Source: Burkholderiaceae bacterium
GTDB lineage: Bacteria; Pseudomonadota; Gammaproteobacteria; Burkholderiales; Rhodocyclaceae
Assembly: GCA_021738065.1 (NCBI GenBank)
Contig: JAIPCT010000016.1
Coordinates: forward strand, 1 to 50,873
Direction: 5' to 3'
DNA length: 50,873 nucleotides
Made by a program: the position numbers and the translations under genes. This document shows positions 17,793 through 29,302 of this stretch, one piece after another; positions within the stretch are counted from its first letter, which is position 1, and each line of letters opens with the position of its first letter. The notes under the pieces were generated by a model. It searched no databases. It was not told the DNA's origin and saw only the letters and a list, made by a program, of their open reading frames with translations.

Positions 17793-18457
17793 GGCTTGAT
17801 CTCCACCATGGCGCGCTGCGCCGCCTGCTGCTCGGCAATGCGTCGACTCCCGCCCCTGCCAGTGCAGCGAATGTCCAAATCCGGAATCACGCACTCAACC
17901 TCGAATTCCTGGGCATGCGCTTCTCCGTATGTGGCAAGCAAGTCATAACGCGGCAAGGGCAAATGCCGGCCCTGCAAAACTTCCTGCAGAGCGGTTTTTG
18001 GATCCTTGCCGGCGTCGTCGGGATCGATTCTGGCCATGGCCGGTCCGTACAATCGCTCGATAACGGCGCGCGCAGCATCGAAACCGGCATCGATATGAAT
18101 CGCACCGAAAATTGCCTCAAGTGCGTCGGCGAGAATCGAAGGACGCCCGGTACCGCCGCTTTTCAGTTCCCCTTCACCCAAATGCAAAAGCGCACCCAGA
18201 TTGAGGCCCAGCGCAATGTTCGCCAGTGTTTCCTGGCGCACCAGGCTGGCCCGCAAGCGGGACAGTTCGCCTTCTTTCAGGTCTGCAAAGCTGGAATAAA
18301 GCGCGGCGGCGACAACGCAGTTGAGTACTGAATCGCCAAGAAACTCAAGGCGTTCATTGTTCGGGGAACCGAAACTGCGATGCGTGAGCGCCTGACGCAG
18401 CAACTCCGGTCGGCCAAATCGATGCCCGAGCGCTGCCTCCAGACGCTGCGATTTCAT
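17789..18457 (-). CDS. rnc: Ribonuclease III
   Basis: 222-residue double-strand-specific endoribonuclease that processes rRNA precursors and some mRNAs. The signature [12 protein letters not shown] carries the catalytic acidic residues, [15 protein letters not shown] supplies the second pair, and a double-stranded RNA-binding domain covers about the last 70 residues ([18 protein letters not shown] to the end). Start and stop overlap the neighbours by four bases on each side (ATGA), so DUF4845, rnc and era are translationally coupled. Confidence 0.97.
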   Translation of the reverse strand: MKSQRLEAALGHRFGRPELLRQALTHRSFGSPNNERLEFLGDSVLNCVVAAALYSSFADLKEGELSRLRASLVRQETLANIALGLNLGALLHLGEGELKSGGTGRPSILADALEAIFGAIHIDAGFDAARAVIERLYGPAMARIDPDDAGKDPKTALQEVLQGRHLPLPRYDLLATYGEAHAQEFEVECVIPDLDIRCTGRGGSRRIAEQQAAQRAMVEIKP

Positions 18458-18813
18458 TGTTTGGCGCTGCTGCCCTCGAAATCGAACACCAGACTGACAT
18501 TGGCAAACAAGGGGACCTTCTTGGTATAGGCAAAGGTGATCACCAGTTCGCCACCCTCTTTGGTGATTTCCAGATCTTCCGGAGCGACGCTCTTCACATC
18601 ATCCATGTCGGCACGCCGGCCAAACGCCGAGCGAACCTGTGCCAGCGAGGCCTCTTTGAGGGCGCTGTCGGTCGCGGTTCCCTTGACTGCCTTGTTGAGG
18701 TTTCCATACTCAATCCAGGGCGGCAAAGCCTTCATTGCCAGAAGTGCCACCAAGGCAAGAACCGCCCCGCCGATCAAGAGGCCATTCAGACTCAAGCCAC
18801 GCTGAAATTTCAT
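18454..18813 (-). CDS. DUF4845 family membrane-anchored protein
   Basis: 119-residue protein with a short basic N-terminus (MKFQRGLS), one membrane segment (about residues 9-30, [22 protein letters not shown]) and a small periplasmic domain. The ATG at 18811-18813 is set by a near-perfect ribosome site AGGAGGTGAT; longer frames into lepB are not supported. This family regularly sits between lepB and rnc in betaproteobacteria and its function is unknown. The stop overlaps the rnc start. Confidence 0.9.
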   Translation of the reverse strand: MKFQRGLSLNGLLIGGAVLALVALLAMKALPPWIEYGNLNKAVKGTATDSALKEASLAQVRSAFGRRADMDDVKSVAPEDLEITKEGGELVITFAYTKKVPLFANVSLVFDFEGSSAKQ

Positions 18814-18821
18814 ATCACCTC

Positions 18822-19606
18822 CTAGTGAAACGAACCGATCCGCTTCAGATCGGAAAAATTGAACCAGATGAAGAAAGCCTTGCCGACGAGATTTTCGTCC
18901 GGAACGAAACCCCAGAAGCGGCTGTCTTGCGAATTGTCCCGATTGTCGCCCATCATGAAATAGTGCCCCGGCGGAACTTCGCAACTCACCCCTTCACTAT
19001 TGTAGATGCATTTGTCGGCATGAGGAAAGCGGACAACCTGGCGGATGAAGGGCGGCGCCTCGGGTTCGATCAGGATGTCATGCTCGATGCTGCCCAGGGT
19101 TTCAACAAATCTCGGCGTATAGAACAATCGGTCAAGGTCAAGATAGTCTTCGCCTTTCTTTTGCGAGACCTCCTGGCCATTGATTGTCAGCCTTTTATTG
19201 TGATAGACAACTTTGTCGCCCGGCAGGCCGACCACGCGCTTGATGTAGTCAAGCGTCGGATCAGGCGGATAGCGGAACACCACCACATCGCCGCGTTGCG
19301 GTGTGTTCAGCTCCACGATCTTCTTGTTGATGACCGGCAGACGTACGCCGTAGGTGTACTTGTTCACCAATATGAAATCGCCGATCAACAGCGTCGGAAT
19401 CATGGATCCGGAAGGTATCTTGAAGGGCTCGACCAGAAACGAGCGCAACAGGAAAACGGCAAGAATGACGGGGAAAAAACTGCCGCCATACTCGACCCAC
19501 CACGGATCCCTTGCGTCTGCAGGACGCTTCTTGCTCGCCCAGAAAACGTCGAAACACCAAATCAGCCCGGTGGCGACAACGAGGGAAAAAAGGATCAGGG
19601 CAAAGT

Positions 19607-19610
<4 letters not shown>
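18822..19610 (-). CDS. lepB: Signal peptidase I (LepB)
   Basis: 262-residue inner-membrane protease that removes signal peptides from exported proteins. Two N-terminal membrane segments (about 3-20 and 44-60) precede PSGSMIPTL with the catalytic Ser69, and [11 protein letters not shown] supplies the catalytic Lys124. [17 protein letters not shown] is the conserved box E. The ATG overlaps the lepA stop as ATGA. The operon order lepA-lepB is the classical one. Confidence 0.97.
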
Positions 19611-21400
<1,790 letters not shown>

Positions 21401-21406
21401 GGAGGC

Positions 21407-21440
21407 AAAAAAAAGGTGCTCGTTCAAGCCGTTGAGCACC
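21407..21440 (-). terminator. Intrinsic terminator or attenuator directly before lepA
   Basis: On the minus strand GGTGCTC (21440-21434), a 12-base loop, GAGCACC (21421-21415) and then TTTTTTTT (21414-21407). A seven-pair stem followed by eight T residues fits a Rho-independent terminator. It ends 7 bases upstream of the lepA ATG, an unusual place that suggests attenuation or translational control. Confidence 0.65.
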
Positions 21441-21466
21441 TCGTAGACCAAAAAAGCAAGGGGCGG

Positions 21467-21472
21467 ATATTA
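21467..21472 (-). promoter_or_regulatory. Possible -10 box of a lepA promoter
   Basis: TAATAT (minus strand) stands about 25 bases before the hairpin at 21440-21407. A -35 box is not convincing. If real, the transcript would meet the terminator within its first 50 bases. Confidence 0.22.
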
Positions 21473-21536
21473 CCGGAAAACGCTGTTTCAGTGCAGGCTT
21501 GCGCGAGTCCCGCGAGAGTTTTAAGCACAAGTACGG

Positions 21537-21559
21537 CAAAAAGCGCGCTTCAATGAAGC
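21537..21559 (-). terminator. Weak intrinsic terminator after the glutaredoxin-like gene
   Basis: Minus strand GCTTC-ATT-GAAGC (21559-21547) followed by CGC and a run of six T residues (21542-21537), 22 bases after the end of the sigma-E operon. The stem is only five pairs. Confidence 0.4.
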
Positions 21560-21581
21560 CGAATGCACGCGAATGCGGTCT

Positions 21582-21860
21582 CTATATCGAATTCAAAGAG
21601 GCCAGATACTCACGCACTTTCGCGACATCGAGAAAGTAGTGACACAGCTCGCGACCTTCGCGATCGACCAGAACCGGCACCAGTTCATCGTACTTGGCAA
21701 GCAACAACGGATCGGCATCGACGTCCGTCACCGCAATGTCGAAGTACGCTATATCCGGCTCGCCGCGCAGGGCTTCCAGCGCGGCGAGCATGTCATGACA
21801 TAAATGACAATAGTCTCGACTGAAAAGCTGCAAGCTCGGCGAAGGCCGTTCGGTGGGCAT
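21582..21860 (-). CDS. Glutaredoxin family protein
   Basis: 92-residue thioredoxin-fold protein with the redox motif Cys18-His-Leu-Cys21 near the N-terminus (FSRDYCHLCHDM) and VPVLVDREGREL containing the cis-proline region. It belongs to the DUF836-like glutaredoxin group. The ATG comes one base after the mucD stop codon, so it is the last gene of the rpoE operon. A role in thiol homeostasis during envelope stress is inferred from position only. Confidence 0.88.
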   Translation of the reverse strand: MPTERPSPSLQLFSRDYCHLCHDMLAALEALRGEPDIAYFDIAVTDVDADPLLLAKYDELVPVLVDREGRELCHYFLDVAKVREYLASLNSI

Positions 21861-21861
21861 T

Positions 21862-23295
21862 TTATTTATCGGCTAGGCCTTTGATGGTAACGAAGGTCTG
21901 CGAATTGCCACGCCGCACCAGCAGGGTAATCGTCGCGCTCTTGTCGACACTCTGCAGCAAGTCATTGAATTGCTGAACGGATTTGACGTCGGTCTGGCTA
22001 CCCTTGTTGATCAGAGACAGGATAATGTCACCGGATCGCAGCTCCGTGCGCGTGCCGGCATTTCTGACTTCCTCAACGATCAATCCATGTCGAATGCCAA
22101 GGACACGCTTCTGCTCGGCCGTCGGCGGGGTCAAAACCAGGCCGAGCCGATTGGCCGCTGCCGCCTCATTCGGCTTTTGGCCGGGTCCGTTGCTGCGTGG
22201 CGCTTCCTCATCATCGGGTATCGCACCCACGGTCACGCTCAGGTCCCGACTTCCGCCATTTCGCCAGACCTGAACGAGGACCTTGGTGCCTGGTCGCGTT
22301 GATCCCACCATGCGCGGCAGGTCGCTGGACTCTGAGACGGCTTTGCCATCAAATTTGAGAATGATGTCGCCGATTTCTATTCCTGCCTTGTCAGCCGCTG
22401 TTCCTTTCTCCACCGAGGCAACCAGCGCGCCCTGCGGTTTGGCCAGCTTGAAAGACTCTGCCAGTTCCTTGCTGACTTCCTGGATGCCGATGCCCAGGCG
22501 CCCGCGGCTGACCTTGCCCTTGTCCTTCAACTGGCTCTGGATGTCCATGGCCAGATCAATGGGAATCGCGAAAGACAGGCCCATGGAGCCGCCGGAACGC
22601 GAATAGATCTGCGAGTTGATGCCGATGACCTCGCCTTTCATGTTGAACAGCGGACCGCCGGAGTTGCCCGGATTGATTGCCACATCGGTCTGGATGAAAG
22701 GCACGTAGTTCTCGTGGGTCAATGAACGTCCCGTGGCACTGACGATGCCGGCGGTGACCGTATTTTCAAAGCCGAAGGGAGAACCGATAGCCACCACCCA
22801 TTCGCCGACCTTGATTTTGGTCGAGTCGCCCAGCTTGGCAACCTGCAATTTGCTCGCGTCTATCTTGATCAACGCCACGTCGGAACGCTTGTCCGCACCC
22901 AGTACCTTGGCCTTGAACTCGCGTTTGTCGGACAGCTTGACCAGCACCTCGTCGGCGCCGTCGACCACGTGCGCGTTCGTTAGAATATGACCTTCCGCAC
23001 TGACGATGAATCCGGAGCCCAGCGAACGATTCTTGAACTCCTGAGGTACCCCGGGGATATTCGGAATCTGCCCGGGGAAAAAACGCCGCAGCAACTCCTG
23101 GGCTGCATCGTCGCCATCAAACGGAAACGCGTGTCCACCACGACGGCCCTTGATGACCTGGGTCGTGCTGATATTGACCACAGCCGCACCTTGCTGCTCG
23201 ACCAATTCGGTGAAGTCGGGCAGATCGCGCGCCTGGGACTGGAATGAGATCAGGGTAGAAAGGGCAACTACCAGAGCAACGAGAATTCTTTTCAT
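21862..23295 (-). CDS. mucD: Periplasmic serine protease DegP/MucD
   Basis: 477-residue HtrA-family protease-chaperone. A signal peptide (about 1-22, ending FQSQA) is followed by a trypsin-like domain with His109 (TNAHVV), Asp139 (SDVALIKI) and Ser212 (GNSGGPL), then two PDZ domains (GRLGIGIQEVS and the last 90 residues). It degrades or refolds misfolded periplasmic proteins and in the AlgU/MucA system damps sigma-E signalling. The start overlaps the rseC stop as ATGA, in an operon with rpoE, rseA, mucB and rseC. Confidence 0.95.
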   Translation of the reverse strand: MKRILVALVVALSTLISFQSQARDLPDFTELVEQQGAAVVNISTTQVIKGRRGGHAFPFDGDDAAQELLRRFFPGQIPNIPGVPQEFKNRSLGSGFIVSAEGHILTNAHVVDGADEVLVKLSDKREFKAKVLGADKRSDVALIKIDASKLQVAKLGDSTKIKVGEWVVAIGSPFGFENTVTAGIVSATGRSLTHENYVPFIQTDVAINPGNSGGPLFNMKGEVIGINSQIYSRSGGSMGLSFAIPIDLAMDIQSQLKDKGKVSRGRLGIGIQEVSKELAESFKLAKPQGALVASVEKGTAADKAGIEIGDIILKFDGKAVSESSDLPRMVGSTRPGTKVLVQVWRNGGSRDLSVTVGAIPDDEEAPRSNGPGQKPNEAAAANRLGLVLTPPTAEQKRVLGIRHGLIVEEVRNAGTRTELRSGDIILSLINKGSQTDVKSVQQFNDLLQSVDKSATITLLVRRGNSQTFVTIKGLADK

Positions 23296-23738
23296 GATTG
23301 TTCCTTGAAACTTGTTGTATTGGTTTGGATTTGCAACGAATAGGGATTGGCAACGTAGCGCGCCCGCATCTCATTGATGCGCAATAGCGCAAGGCCGCAA
23401 CCGAGTCCGGCAAGGGTTCCCAGCGCGGCATACAGATCGCCTGCGATCGACTGGCCGATGGCAGCGCCGATGATCGCAAGCAAAACCGGCATCACATAAG
23501 ACGCCAAGGAAGCGCGCCACAGCGTGCCTTCGGCAACCGTGAGATGAACCCGGTCACCGACCTGCGCGCCGATGACATTCTCCAACCGGTAACGGCGAGG
23601 CCCGGTGCGCAAACCGAGCAGGCCGTCCTGACAAGCCTCCGGGGTCTGGCAATTTTCACAGGCCGACTCGCGCTTCGGAACTTCAACCCAGACTTGATTG
23701 CCGCTCGCCTCAACGACAACCGCATCACATTGACTCAT
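23292..23738 (-). CDS. rseC: RseC/MucC family protein (SoxR-reducing-system type)
   Basis: 148-residue inner-membrane protein. A cytoplasmic N-terminal part carries four cysteines (Cys4, then CENCQTPEAC at 27-36), and two membrane helices follow (YVMPVLLAIIGAAIGQ and LYAALGTLAGLGCGLALL). RseC homologues modulate the sigma-E pathway and, as RsxC partners, affect SoxR reduction. The ATG at 23736-23738 has GGAGGT 5 bases upstream and overlaps the mucB stop (ATGA), which excludes the longer frame reaching 24026. Confidence 0.9.
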   Translation of the reverse strand: MSQCDAVVVEASGNQVWVEVPKRESACENCQTPEACQDGLLGLRTGPRRYRLENVIGAQVGDRVHLTVAEGTLWRASLASYVMPVLLAIIGAAIGQSIAGDLYAALGTLAGLGCGLALLRINEMRARYVANPYSLQIQTNTTSFKEQS

Positions 23739-24694
23739 CTCGACCTCCGTTCGATGCCATCGCCCAGCCGTTTGACTGCCAACGCTGGGACTTCGCCCAT
23801 CACCACCAGCCTGTAATCTCCCAACTGACGCCGGTACACGTTCACCGGACCGACGGTCGTCAGATTTTCCACGTCGCCAAGCGCGCCACCGGATTCGATG
23901 AACACCGATATCGACGCCAATCCATCCGAGAACACCACATGCAGGCTTTCCGGCTTTTCCGGGGCGGTCTGCCGCTTCATGGCCGCCACTTTGCGAAACC
24001 CGGGCAACAGGGCACGAAAACTCCAACCCATGTCATCCGTCTTCACCTCCGTGGCATGCACCTGTTGCACTCGCACGCGTTCGCTATCAAAGCGCGCTTT
24101 CAATGCTCCGCTATCAAGCAGTCCGCCAATCTTGACCTGGGTGAACGCAAAAGATTCCAGTATCTCGCCGCGATCGCCAAGGAGGTTCGCCTTCAGCAGC
24201 AATCCGCTGGCGGCATCCATCCAGAATTGATGCCCATAGCGCAAGGCATCGCGGGGTTCAAGCAGTACAGTTCGAGTGGTCAAGCCGGCAACACGCCCTG
24301 GCCCACTGCTGCGAATCGCATAGTGTTCCGGCAAACTGCCAAGACCGACCGGAAGCAATGAAGGAAATCCGCGCTGGCTTGATCGATTCTCTATTATCAG
24401 GAGCTGTTCCTCGGGGAAAAAACACCTGACCTGATTGCCGACACGGAGCACCTCGCGCGGGCTTCCGTCGAGTGCCTCGATACGCTCCATCTCGACACCG
24501 TCAATCAACGAATACGCGATCCGCGAGGTATCCACCTTGCCGCCACTACGATAGACAAAGACGCCGCTATAGGTCAATTGCCGGGAGTCCTGTGCGATGC
24601 GCTGCAGCAAAGCCAGCCCGTCTTCCGCCGCCGCCGGGATGGGTATCAGCAGCGCAGCCAACAAGACCAAACGAAAGGTGCCAACACCGTTCAT
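23735..24694 (-). CDS. mucB: Sigma-E regulatory protein RseB/MucB
   Basis: 319-residue periplasmic protein with a signal peptide (about 1-24, ending PIPAAA). The N-terminal lipid-sensing domain includes QLTYSGVFVYRSGG and MERIEALDGSPREV, and the C-terminal domain includes MGWSFRALLPGF and SVFIE. It binds the anti-sigma factor and shields it from proteolysis until lipoprotein or LPS intermediates are sensed. ATG at 24692-24694 overlaps the anti-sigma stop by one base (TGATG) and has GAGGG 7 bases upstream; an adjacent TTG is less likely. Confidence 0.93.
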   Translation of the reverse strand: MNGVGTFRLVLLAALLIPIPAAAEDGLALLQRIAQDSRQLTYSGVFVYRSGGKVDTSRIAYSLIDGVEMERIEALDGSPREVLRVGNQVRCFFPEEQLLIIENRSSQRGFPSLLPVGLGSLPEHYAIRSSGPGRVAGLTTRTVLLEPRDALRYGHQFWMDAASGLLLKANLLGDRGEILESFAFTQVKIGGLLDSGALKARFDSERVRVQQVHATEVKTDDMGWSFRALLPGFRKVAAMKRQTAPEKPESLHVVFSDGLASISVFIESGGALGDVENLTTVGPVNVYRRQLGDYRLVVMGEVPALAVKRLGDGIERRSR

Positions 24695-25200
24695 CAACGG
24701 CCCTCGCCAGACGCGGCAACCGTACGTATATTGCGCGCCCCGCCAACCATTGCACCGGCAGGCGCGTATGCCTGATGCGCCACCAAATATTCCTGCAGAC
24801 GTGGTGTCGACATCGACTTCGCAATCGTGGTTCCCTGGCTCGAATCAGCCAGTCTCTGGCCCCCGGCCGGCATTCCGGTATCGCCAGGAGTCAGCGCCAG
24901 CCAGACCACCAGCGCAACACCGGCTGCGGACGCCGCCAGCGCAAGCGCCGGCCGTCGCCATTCCGCGACGCGTACGACGCGCTGCGGTGCCATCACAGTA
25001 GGCTCGAGATCAATCGCCGACATTACGCGCGAGACGACATCAACATGGAGCCCACCCTCGCCACGCAGGGCCGCACCTATCAACTGGCAATCGCACCATT
25101 GGCCACGCAATTCCTCACCGCGTCGCAAGGCCTGCAATGTCTCCGCAACTTCGTGATCTTCGAGTTCGCCATCCATCAGGGCTGATATTTGCGTCTTCAT
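24694..25200 (-). CDS. rseA: Anti-sigma-E factor RseA/MucA
   Basis: 168-residue single-pass inner-membrane protein. The N-terminal cytoplasmic domain (KTQISALMDGELEDHE, LRGQWCDCQLIGAALRGE) binds the sigma factor. One membrane helix lies near residues 84-104 (PALALAASAAGVALVVWLAL), and the periplasmic tail contains STPRLQEYLVAHQAYAP, a typical MucA/RseA segment. The ATG at 25198-25200 follows rpoE by four bases. It is the direct negative regulator of the sigma factor encoded just upstream. Confidence 0.92.
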   Translation of the reverse strand: MKTQISALMDGELEDHEVAETLQALRRGEELRGQWCDCQLIGAALRGEGGLHVDVVSRVMSAIDLEPTVMAPQRVVRVAEWRRPALALAASAAGVALVVWLALTPGDTGMPAGGQRLADSSQGTTIAKSMSTPRLQEYLVAHQAYAPAGAMVGGARNIRTVAASGEGR

Positions 25201-25204
25201 ATCG

Positions 25205-25804
25205 TCACCACCTTTTATCCGGGGCCGCATCGAGCAGTGGCCTCAATTTCGCCGAAATCGCGTCACGCGCGCGGAAAATCCGCGACCGCACGGTGCCAAT
25301 CGGGCAATCCATGACTTGAGCGATTTCTTCATACGACAAGCCCTCAATTTCACGCAAAGCAATCGCGCTGCGCAATTCATCGGGCAGAGCTTCCATGGCG
25401 TTATTGACCGCCTCCCCGATCTGTTTCGTCATCAACAACCGCTCAGGGGTATCGTTGTCGCGCAACAGTTCGGCTTCGTCGTACGCTTCCGCTTCCTGGT
25501 TGTCCGCCGCGATGGTGGCCGCACCGCGCCGGCCATGGGTCACCAGCCAATTCTTGGCGGTATTGACGCCGATCCGATAGAGCCATGTGTAAAAAGCGCT
25601 GTCATTGCGAAAGCCCGGCATCGCTCGATAAGCCCGAATGAAACTGTCTTGAACGATATCTTCCACCTCAGCTGAATCACGCACCATGCGCGAAACGAGA
25701 CGCGCGAGTTTGCGCTGGTACTTGGCAACAAGTAGGCCAAACGCCTGCTTGTCACCAGCCTGCACTCGCTCGACCAGTATCCGGTCTGTTTCGCGATCTC
25801 CCAT
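25205..25804 (-). CDS. rpoE: ECF RNA polymerase sigma factor RpoE/AlgU
   Basis: 199-residue extracytoplasmic-function sigma factor. Region 2 reads DIVQDSFIRAYRAMPGFRNDSAFYTWLYRIGVN and region 4 ALREIEGLSYEEIAQVMDCPIGTVRSRI; both fit the RpoE/AlgU group. The ATG at 25802-25804 gives MGDRETDRILVERV; the frame is open further to 25951 but lacks family similarity there. It heads the operon rpoE-rseA-mucB-rseC-mucD-glutaredoxin. A TATACT hexamer at 25869-25864 could be a housekeeping -10 box, and no convincing sigma-E autoregulatory promoter was recognised. Confidence 0.95.
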   Translation of the reverse strand: MGDRETDRILVERVQAGDKQAFGLLVAKYQRKLARLVSRMVRDSAEVEDIVQDSFIRAYRAMPGFRNDSAFYTWLYRIGVNTAKNWLVTHGRRGAATIAADNQEAEAYDEAELLRDNDTPERLLMTKQIGEAVNNAMEALPDELRSAIALREIEGLSYEEIAQVMDCPIGTVRSRIFRARDAISAKLRPLLDAAPDKRW

Positions 25805-25989
25805 GGGCTTTGGTGTTTGTTCTCGCCTGCAAAAAAAGTGCGGTTCCAATGTGACCGCAAGCGAGTATAACAAGCCTCTCCGCCCACTTTTCTCACCGTT
25901 CCAGCCACTACAACATCCGGCTGTTGCTCTTACTGACCCGGTGCTCGCCAATTAGTTCCACACTCCGAGCAGTGATATAGTCCCGCCCC

Positions 25990-27582
25990 ATGGATCCGGC
26001 CGCCGTTCAGCAATTTGACGTAATCATCATTGGCAGCGGCCTGGCCGGTCAGTCCCTGGCTCTGAGACTCGCCGATACCCGACGCGTGGTACTCGTCACC
26101 AAGAAAGCGTTGACCGATTCCGCATCTGCCTGGGCTCAGGGCGGCATCGCCGCCGTACTCGATCCGGCCGATTCGATCGAAGCCCATATCAACGATACGT
26201 TCGCGGCGGGTGCCGGACTGTGCGACCCGACAGTGACCCGTTTTGTCGTCGAACATGGCCGTGAGGCCATCGAATGGCTGATTTCACGAGGAGTCCCGTT
26301 CACCGCGGACGACTCCCCCCTGGGCTTCCATCTGACGCGCGAAGGCGGGCATGGCCAGCGACGCATCATCCATGTCGCCGACGCGACCGGGAATGCAGTT
26401 CAGCAGACATTAACCGAACAAGTCAGAAACCACCCCAACATCACGGTTCTGGAACGTCACATTGCTGTCGACCTGATTACAGCCGCCAAACTCGGTCTTC
26501 CGCGCAACCGATGTCTCGGTGCCTATGTACTCGACATCGCTCACGATCGAGTGCTGACGCTTGGTGCCGGTCATACGGCGCTGGCCACCGGCGGCGCCGG
26601 CAAGGTCTATCTCTACACGACCAACCCCGACACGGCCACCGGAGACGGCGTCGCCATGGCCTGGCGCGCCGGTTGTCGGGTGGCGAATATGGAGTTCATC
26701 CAGTTCCACCCGACCTGTCTGTATCACCCGCACGCCAAGTCCTTCCTGATTTCAGAAGCGCTTCGTGGCGAAGGTGGCTTGTTGCGCTTGCCTGACGGGA
26801 CGCGTTTCATGCCAGCCCATGACAGCCGCGCCGAACTCGCGCCACGCGACATCGTCGCCCGCGCCATCGACTTTGAAATGAAGCGTCATGGACTCGACTG
26901 CGTATTCCTCGACATGACGCACAAGTCGGCGGCATTCCTGAACGAGCACTTCCCGACCATTCTGGCCCGCTGCCTGCAACTGGGCATCGACATCACCCGC
27001 GAACCCATCCCGGTTGTACCGGCGGCGCACTATACCTGCGGTGGCGTAGTCACCGATCTGGCGGCCCGCACGGATTTAAGCGGGCTGTATGCCCTGGGCG
27101 AAACCAGTTTTACCGGCCTGCACGGCGCCAACCGCCTGGCATCGAATTCACTGCTCGAATGCGTGGTTTTTGCCGCCTCAGCGGCGCAGAACATTCTGGC
27201 TGCTCCAGTGGAGCCGGTGCCTCATTTGCCACAGTGGGACGAGAGTCGGGTACGCGACGCCGACGAAGAAATTGTTATCTCCCACAACTGGGCGGAACTG
27301 CGCCGCTTCATGTGGGACTATGTCGGCATCGTACGCACCAGCAAGCGCCTGGAACGCGCATTGCATCGAATTCGTCTGCTGGAAAAGGAGATCGACGAGT
27401 ACTACGCCAATTACCGCGTCGGCAACGACCTTATCGAGCTACGCAATCTGGTTCAGACCGCCCATCTCATCGTCAAGAGTGCGCAACGTCGTCATGAAAG
27501 TCGCGGCCTTCACTTCAGTCGCGACTACCCGGAAACTCTCCCGCGCGCACTGGAAACCGTGCTGCATCCGCGACAGATCTGA
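25990..27582 (+). CDS. nadB: L-aspartate oxidase NadB
   Basis: 530-residue FAD enzyme that oxidises L-aspartate to iminoaspartate, the first step of de novo NAD synthesis. The FAD motif [13 protein letters not shown] is near residue 14, followed by the active-site regions [25 protein letters not shown] and [13 protein letters not shown], and [14 protein letters not shown] near the C-terminal third. It is divergent from rpoE across 185 bases and convergent with the YgfX-like gene. nadB next to rpoE is a common arrangement in gamma- and betaproteobacteria. Confidence 0.96.
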   Translation: MDPAAVQQFDVIIIGSGLAGQSLALRLADTRRVVLVTKKALTDSASAWAQGGIAAVLDPADSIEAHINDTFAAGAGLCDPTVTRFVVEHGREAIEWLISRGVPFTADDSPLGFHLTREGGHGQRRIIHVADATGNAVQQTLTEQVRNHPNITVLERHIAVDLITAAKLGLPRNRCLGAYVLDIAHDRVLTLGAGHTALATGGAGKVYLYTTNPDTATGDGVAMAWRAGCRVANMEFIQFHPTCLYHPHAKSFLISEALRGEGGLLRLPDGTRFMPAHDSRAELAPRDIVARAIDFEMKRHGLDCVFLDMTHKSAAFLNEHFPTILARCLQLGIDITREPIPVVPAAHYTCGGVVTDLAARTDLSGLYALGETSFTGLHGANRLASNSLLECVVFAASAAQNILAAPVEPVPHLPQWDESRVRDADEEIVISHNWAELRRFMWDYVGIVRTSKRLERALHRIRLLEKEIDEYYANYRVGNDLIELRNLVQTAHLIVKSAQRRHESRGLHFSRDYPETLPRALETVLHPRQI

Positions 27583-27594
27583 GCGGAGAACGAA

Positions 27595-28017
27595 TCACAG
27601 CGGGCGCGAAGCGGTGGCCCGCCAACGCAACCAGAGCCGCAACTGACGAAAATCTTCCGCTGCAAGACTGTCAGCGAGCAAGGTAATTGATCGCAAGCTG
27701 CTGCTTTGCCGAAACAGCAATACCACCAGAAACGACAAGACCAGCGTGTGAGAATGAATCTGGGCTTCGCTCGCCGTTCCGTCAGCGCCGACTATTTCCA
27801 TTTGCCCGTCGCTTCGCAGCACCAGACCTGGGGCCGGCGATACCCGACGTAAATTCACCAGGGAAATGCCAATAGCCGCCAGCAAAGCAACCGTCAGCCA
27901 TGCAGGTAGCGCGGCAGCCAATACAGCGCCGGCCGCGACGATATGCGCGATGGAGAGGATCAGAAGCAGGCGATGCGACGGCCTGGTGGGAATAAACAGA
28001 GAGGTGACCGGCTTCAT
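27595..28017 (-). CDS. YgfX-like small membrane protein
   Basis: 140-residue protein with two closely spaced membrane helices near the N-terminus (LLLILSIAHIVAAGAVLAAAL and LTVALLAAIGISLVNL) followed by a small soluble domain (GLVLRSDGQMEIVGADG, and SITLLADSLAAEDFRQLRLWLRW). This layout and the tail fit the YgfX/CptA family, whose members are inner-membrane proteins often found near nadB. The name as a toxin in E. coli should not be transferred without data. It starts 12 bases after the fabF stop. Confidence 0.75.
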   Translation of the reverse strand: MKPVTSLFIPTRPSHRLLLILSIAHIVAAGAVLAAALPAWLTVALLAAIGISLVNLRRVSPAPGLVLRSDGQMEIVGADGTASEAQIHSHTLVLSFLVVLLFRQSSSLRSITLLADSLAAEDFRQLRLWLRWRATASRPL

Positions 28018-28029
28018 CGCCGCACCAAT

Positions 28030-29265
28030 CTAGACGCGACGGAAAACCAGTGATCCGTTGGTACCGCCAAAACCGAAGTTGTTCTTCAGTGCGGCGTCGA
28101 TCTTCATCGGCCGTGCCGTGTTGGCGCAGTAGTCAAGATCGCACTCAGGATCCTGATTGAAGATGTTGATGGTGGGTGGCGACACCTGATGATGGACGGC
28201 AAGCACCGTTACCACGGACTCCAGCCCGCCCGCGCCTCCAAGCAGATGACCGGTCATCGACTTGGTCGAATTCACCACCAGCGTCTTGGCCGTGTCGACT
28301 CCGAAAGCCAGCTTGATTGCTTCGGTCTCGTTCTTGTCGCCAAGCGGAGTCGATGTGCCATGCGCATTGACATACTGAATTTCATCGGGGTTCACACCGG
28401 CATTCTTGAGGGCATTGACCATACTGCGCCGCGGACCGTCCGTGTCCGGCGCTGTCATGTGAAATGCATCGCCGCTCATGCCGAAACCGGCCAGTTCGGC
28501 GTAGATTCTCGCACCGCGCGCCTTGGCATGTTCGTATTCTTCAAGCACCAATACTCCGGCGCCCTCACCGAGCACGAAACCATCCCGGTCCTTGTCCCAC
28601 GGTCGGCTGGCGGTCGCGGGATCGTCGTTCCGCGTCGACAAGGCTTTGGCCGAGGCGAAGCCGCCGACCGCCAAAGGCGTTGTCGTGGCTTCGGCACCAC
28701 CGCATACCATTACATCCGCATCGCCGTATTCGATCATGCGCGCACTGATTCCAATTGCATGCAATCCGGTGGTACAGGCCGTGACTACGGAAATGTTCGG
28801 GCCTTTCAATCCCAACATGATCGAAAGATTGCCCGAGATCATGTTGATGATGGTGCCAGGAATGAAAAACGGCGAAATCTTGCGTGGACCACCGCCCAGA
28901 TAGTCGTTGTGCGTCTCTTCGATCATCGGCAGGCCACCGATACCTGAGCCGATATTCACCCCGATTCGGTCGGAGTTTCTTTCGTCAACCTCGATGCCCG
29001 AATCACGGAATGCCTGAATCCCAGCCGCCATACCGAAATGGATGAAGGTATCCATTCGGCGAGCCTCCTTGGCCGACAGGTAGGCAGCAACATCAAATCC
29101 CTTCACCTCACCCGCGATGCGCGCCGAAAAAGCCGATGCATCAAAGCGGGTGATGGGCCCGATACCGCTTTTGCCGGCAATCAGGTTGTCCCAGGCTTCA
29201 GGAACGCTATTGCCAACCGGCGAGACGAGACCCAGTCCGGTGACGACCACACGGCGTCGTGACAC
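28030..29265 (-). CDS. fabF: Beta-ketoacyl-ACP synthase II (FabF)
   Basis: 411-residue condensing enzyme of fatty acid elongation. The catalytic triad is visible: Cys in [11 protein letters not shown], His in [11 protein letters not shown] and His in [12 protein letters not shown]. The start is GTG at 29263-29265, giving [15 protein letters not shown], with GGAG 7 bases upstream; a longer frame to 29334 would overlap the gap after acpP and has no family similarity. It lies 37 bases after acpP, as in many proteobacteria. Confidence 0.96.
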   Translation of the reverse strand: MSRRRVVVTGLGLVSPVGNSVPEAWDNLIAGKSGIGPITRFDASAFSARIAGEVKGFDVAAYLSAKEARRMDTFIHFGMAAGIQAFRDSGIEVDERNSDRIGVNIGSGIGGLPMIEETHNDYLGGGPRKISPFFIPGTIINMISGNLSIMLGLKGPNISVVTACTTGLHAIGISARMIEYGDADVMVCGGAEATTTPLAVGGFASAKALSTRNDDPATASRPWDKDRDGFVLGEGAGVLVLEEYEHAKARGARIYAELAGFGMSGDAFHMTAPDTDGPRRSMVNALKNAGVNPDEIQYVNAHGTSTPLGDKNETEAIKLAFGVDTAKTLVVNSTKSMTGHLLGGAGGLESVVTVLAVHHQVSPPTINIFNQDPECDLDYCANTARPMKIDAALKNNFGFGGTNGSLVFRRV

Positions 29266-29302
29266 GATGAACTCCGAAAGAATGGTGGAACAGGTGAGCG
29301 GC

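Noticed and set aside
25976-25981. TATAGT as a -10 box for nadB
   Set aside because: It would place the transcription start almost on the ATG at 25990, and no -35 box fits.
25805-25989. A sigma-E autoregulatory promoter before rpoE
   Set aside because: GGAAC-like words are present, but none has a matching -10 element at the right distance.
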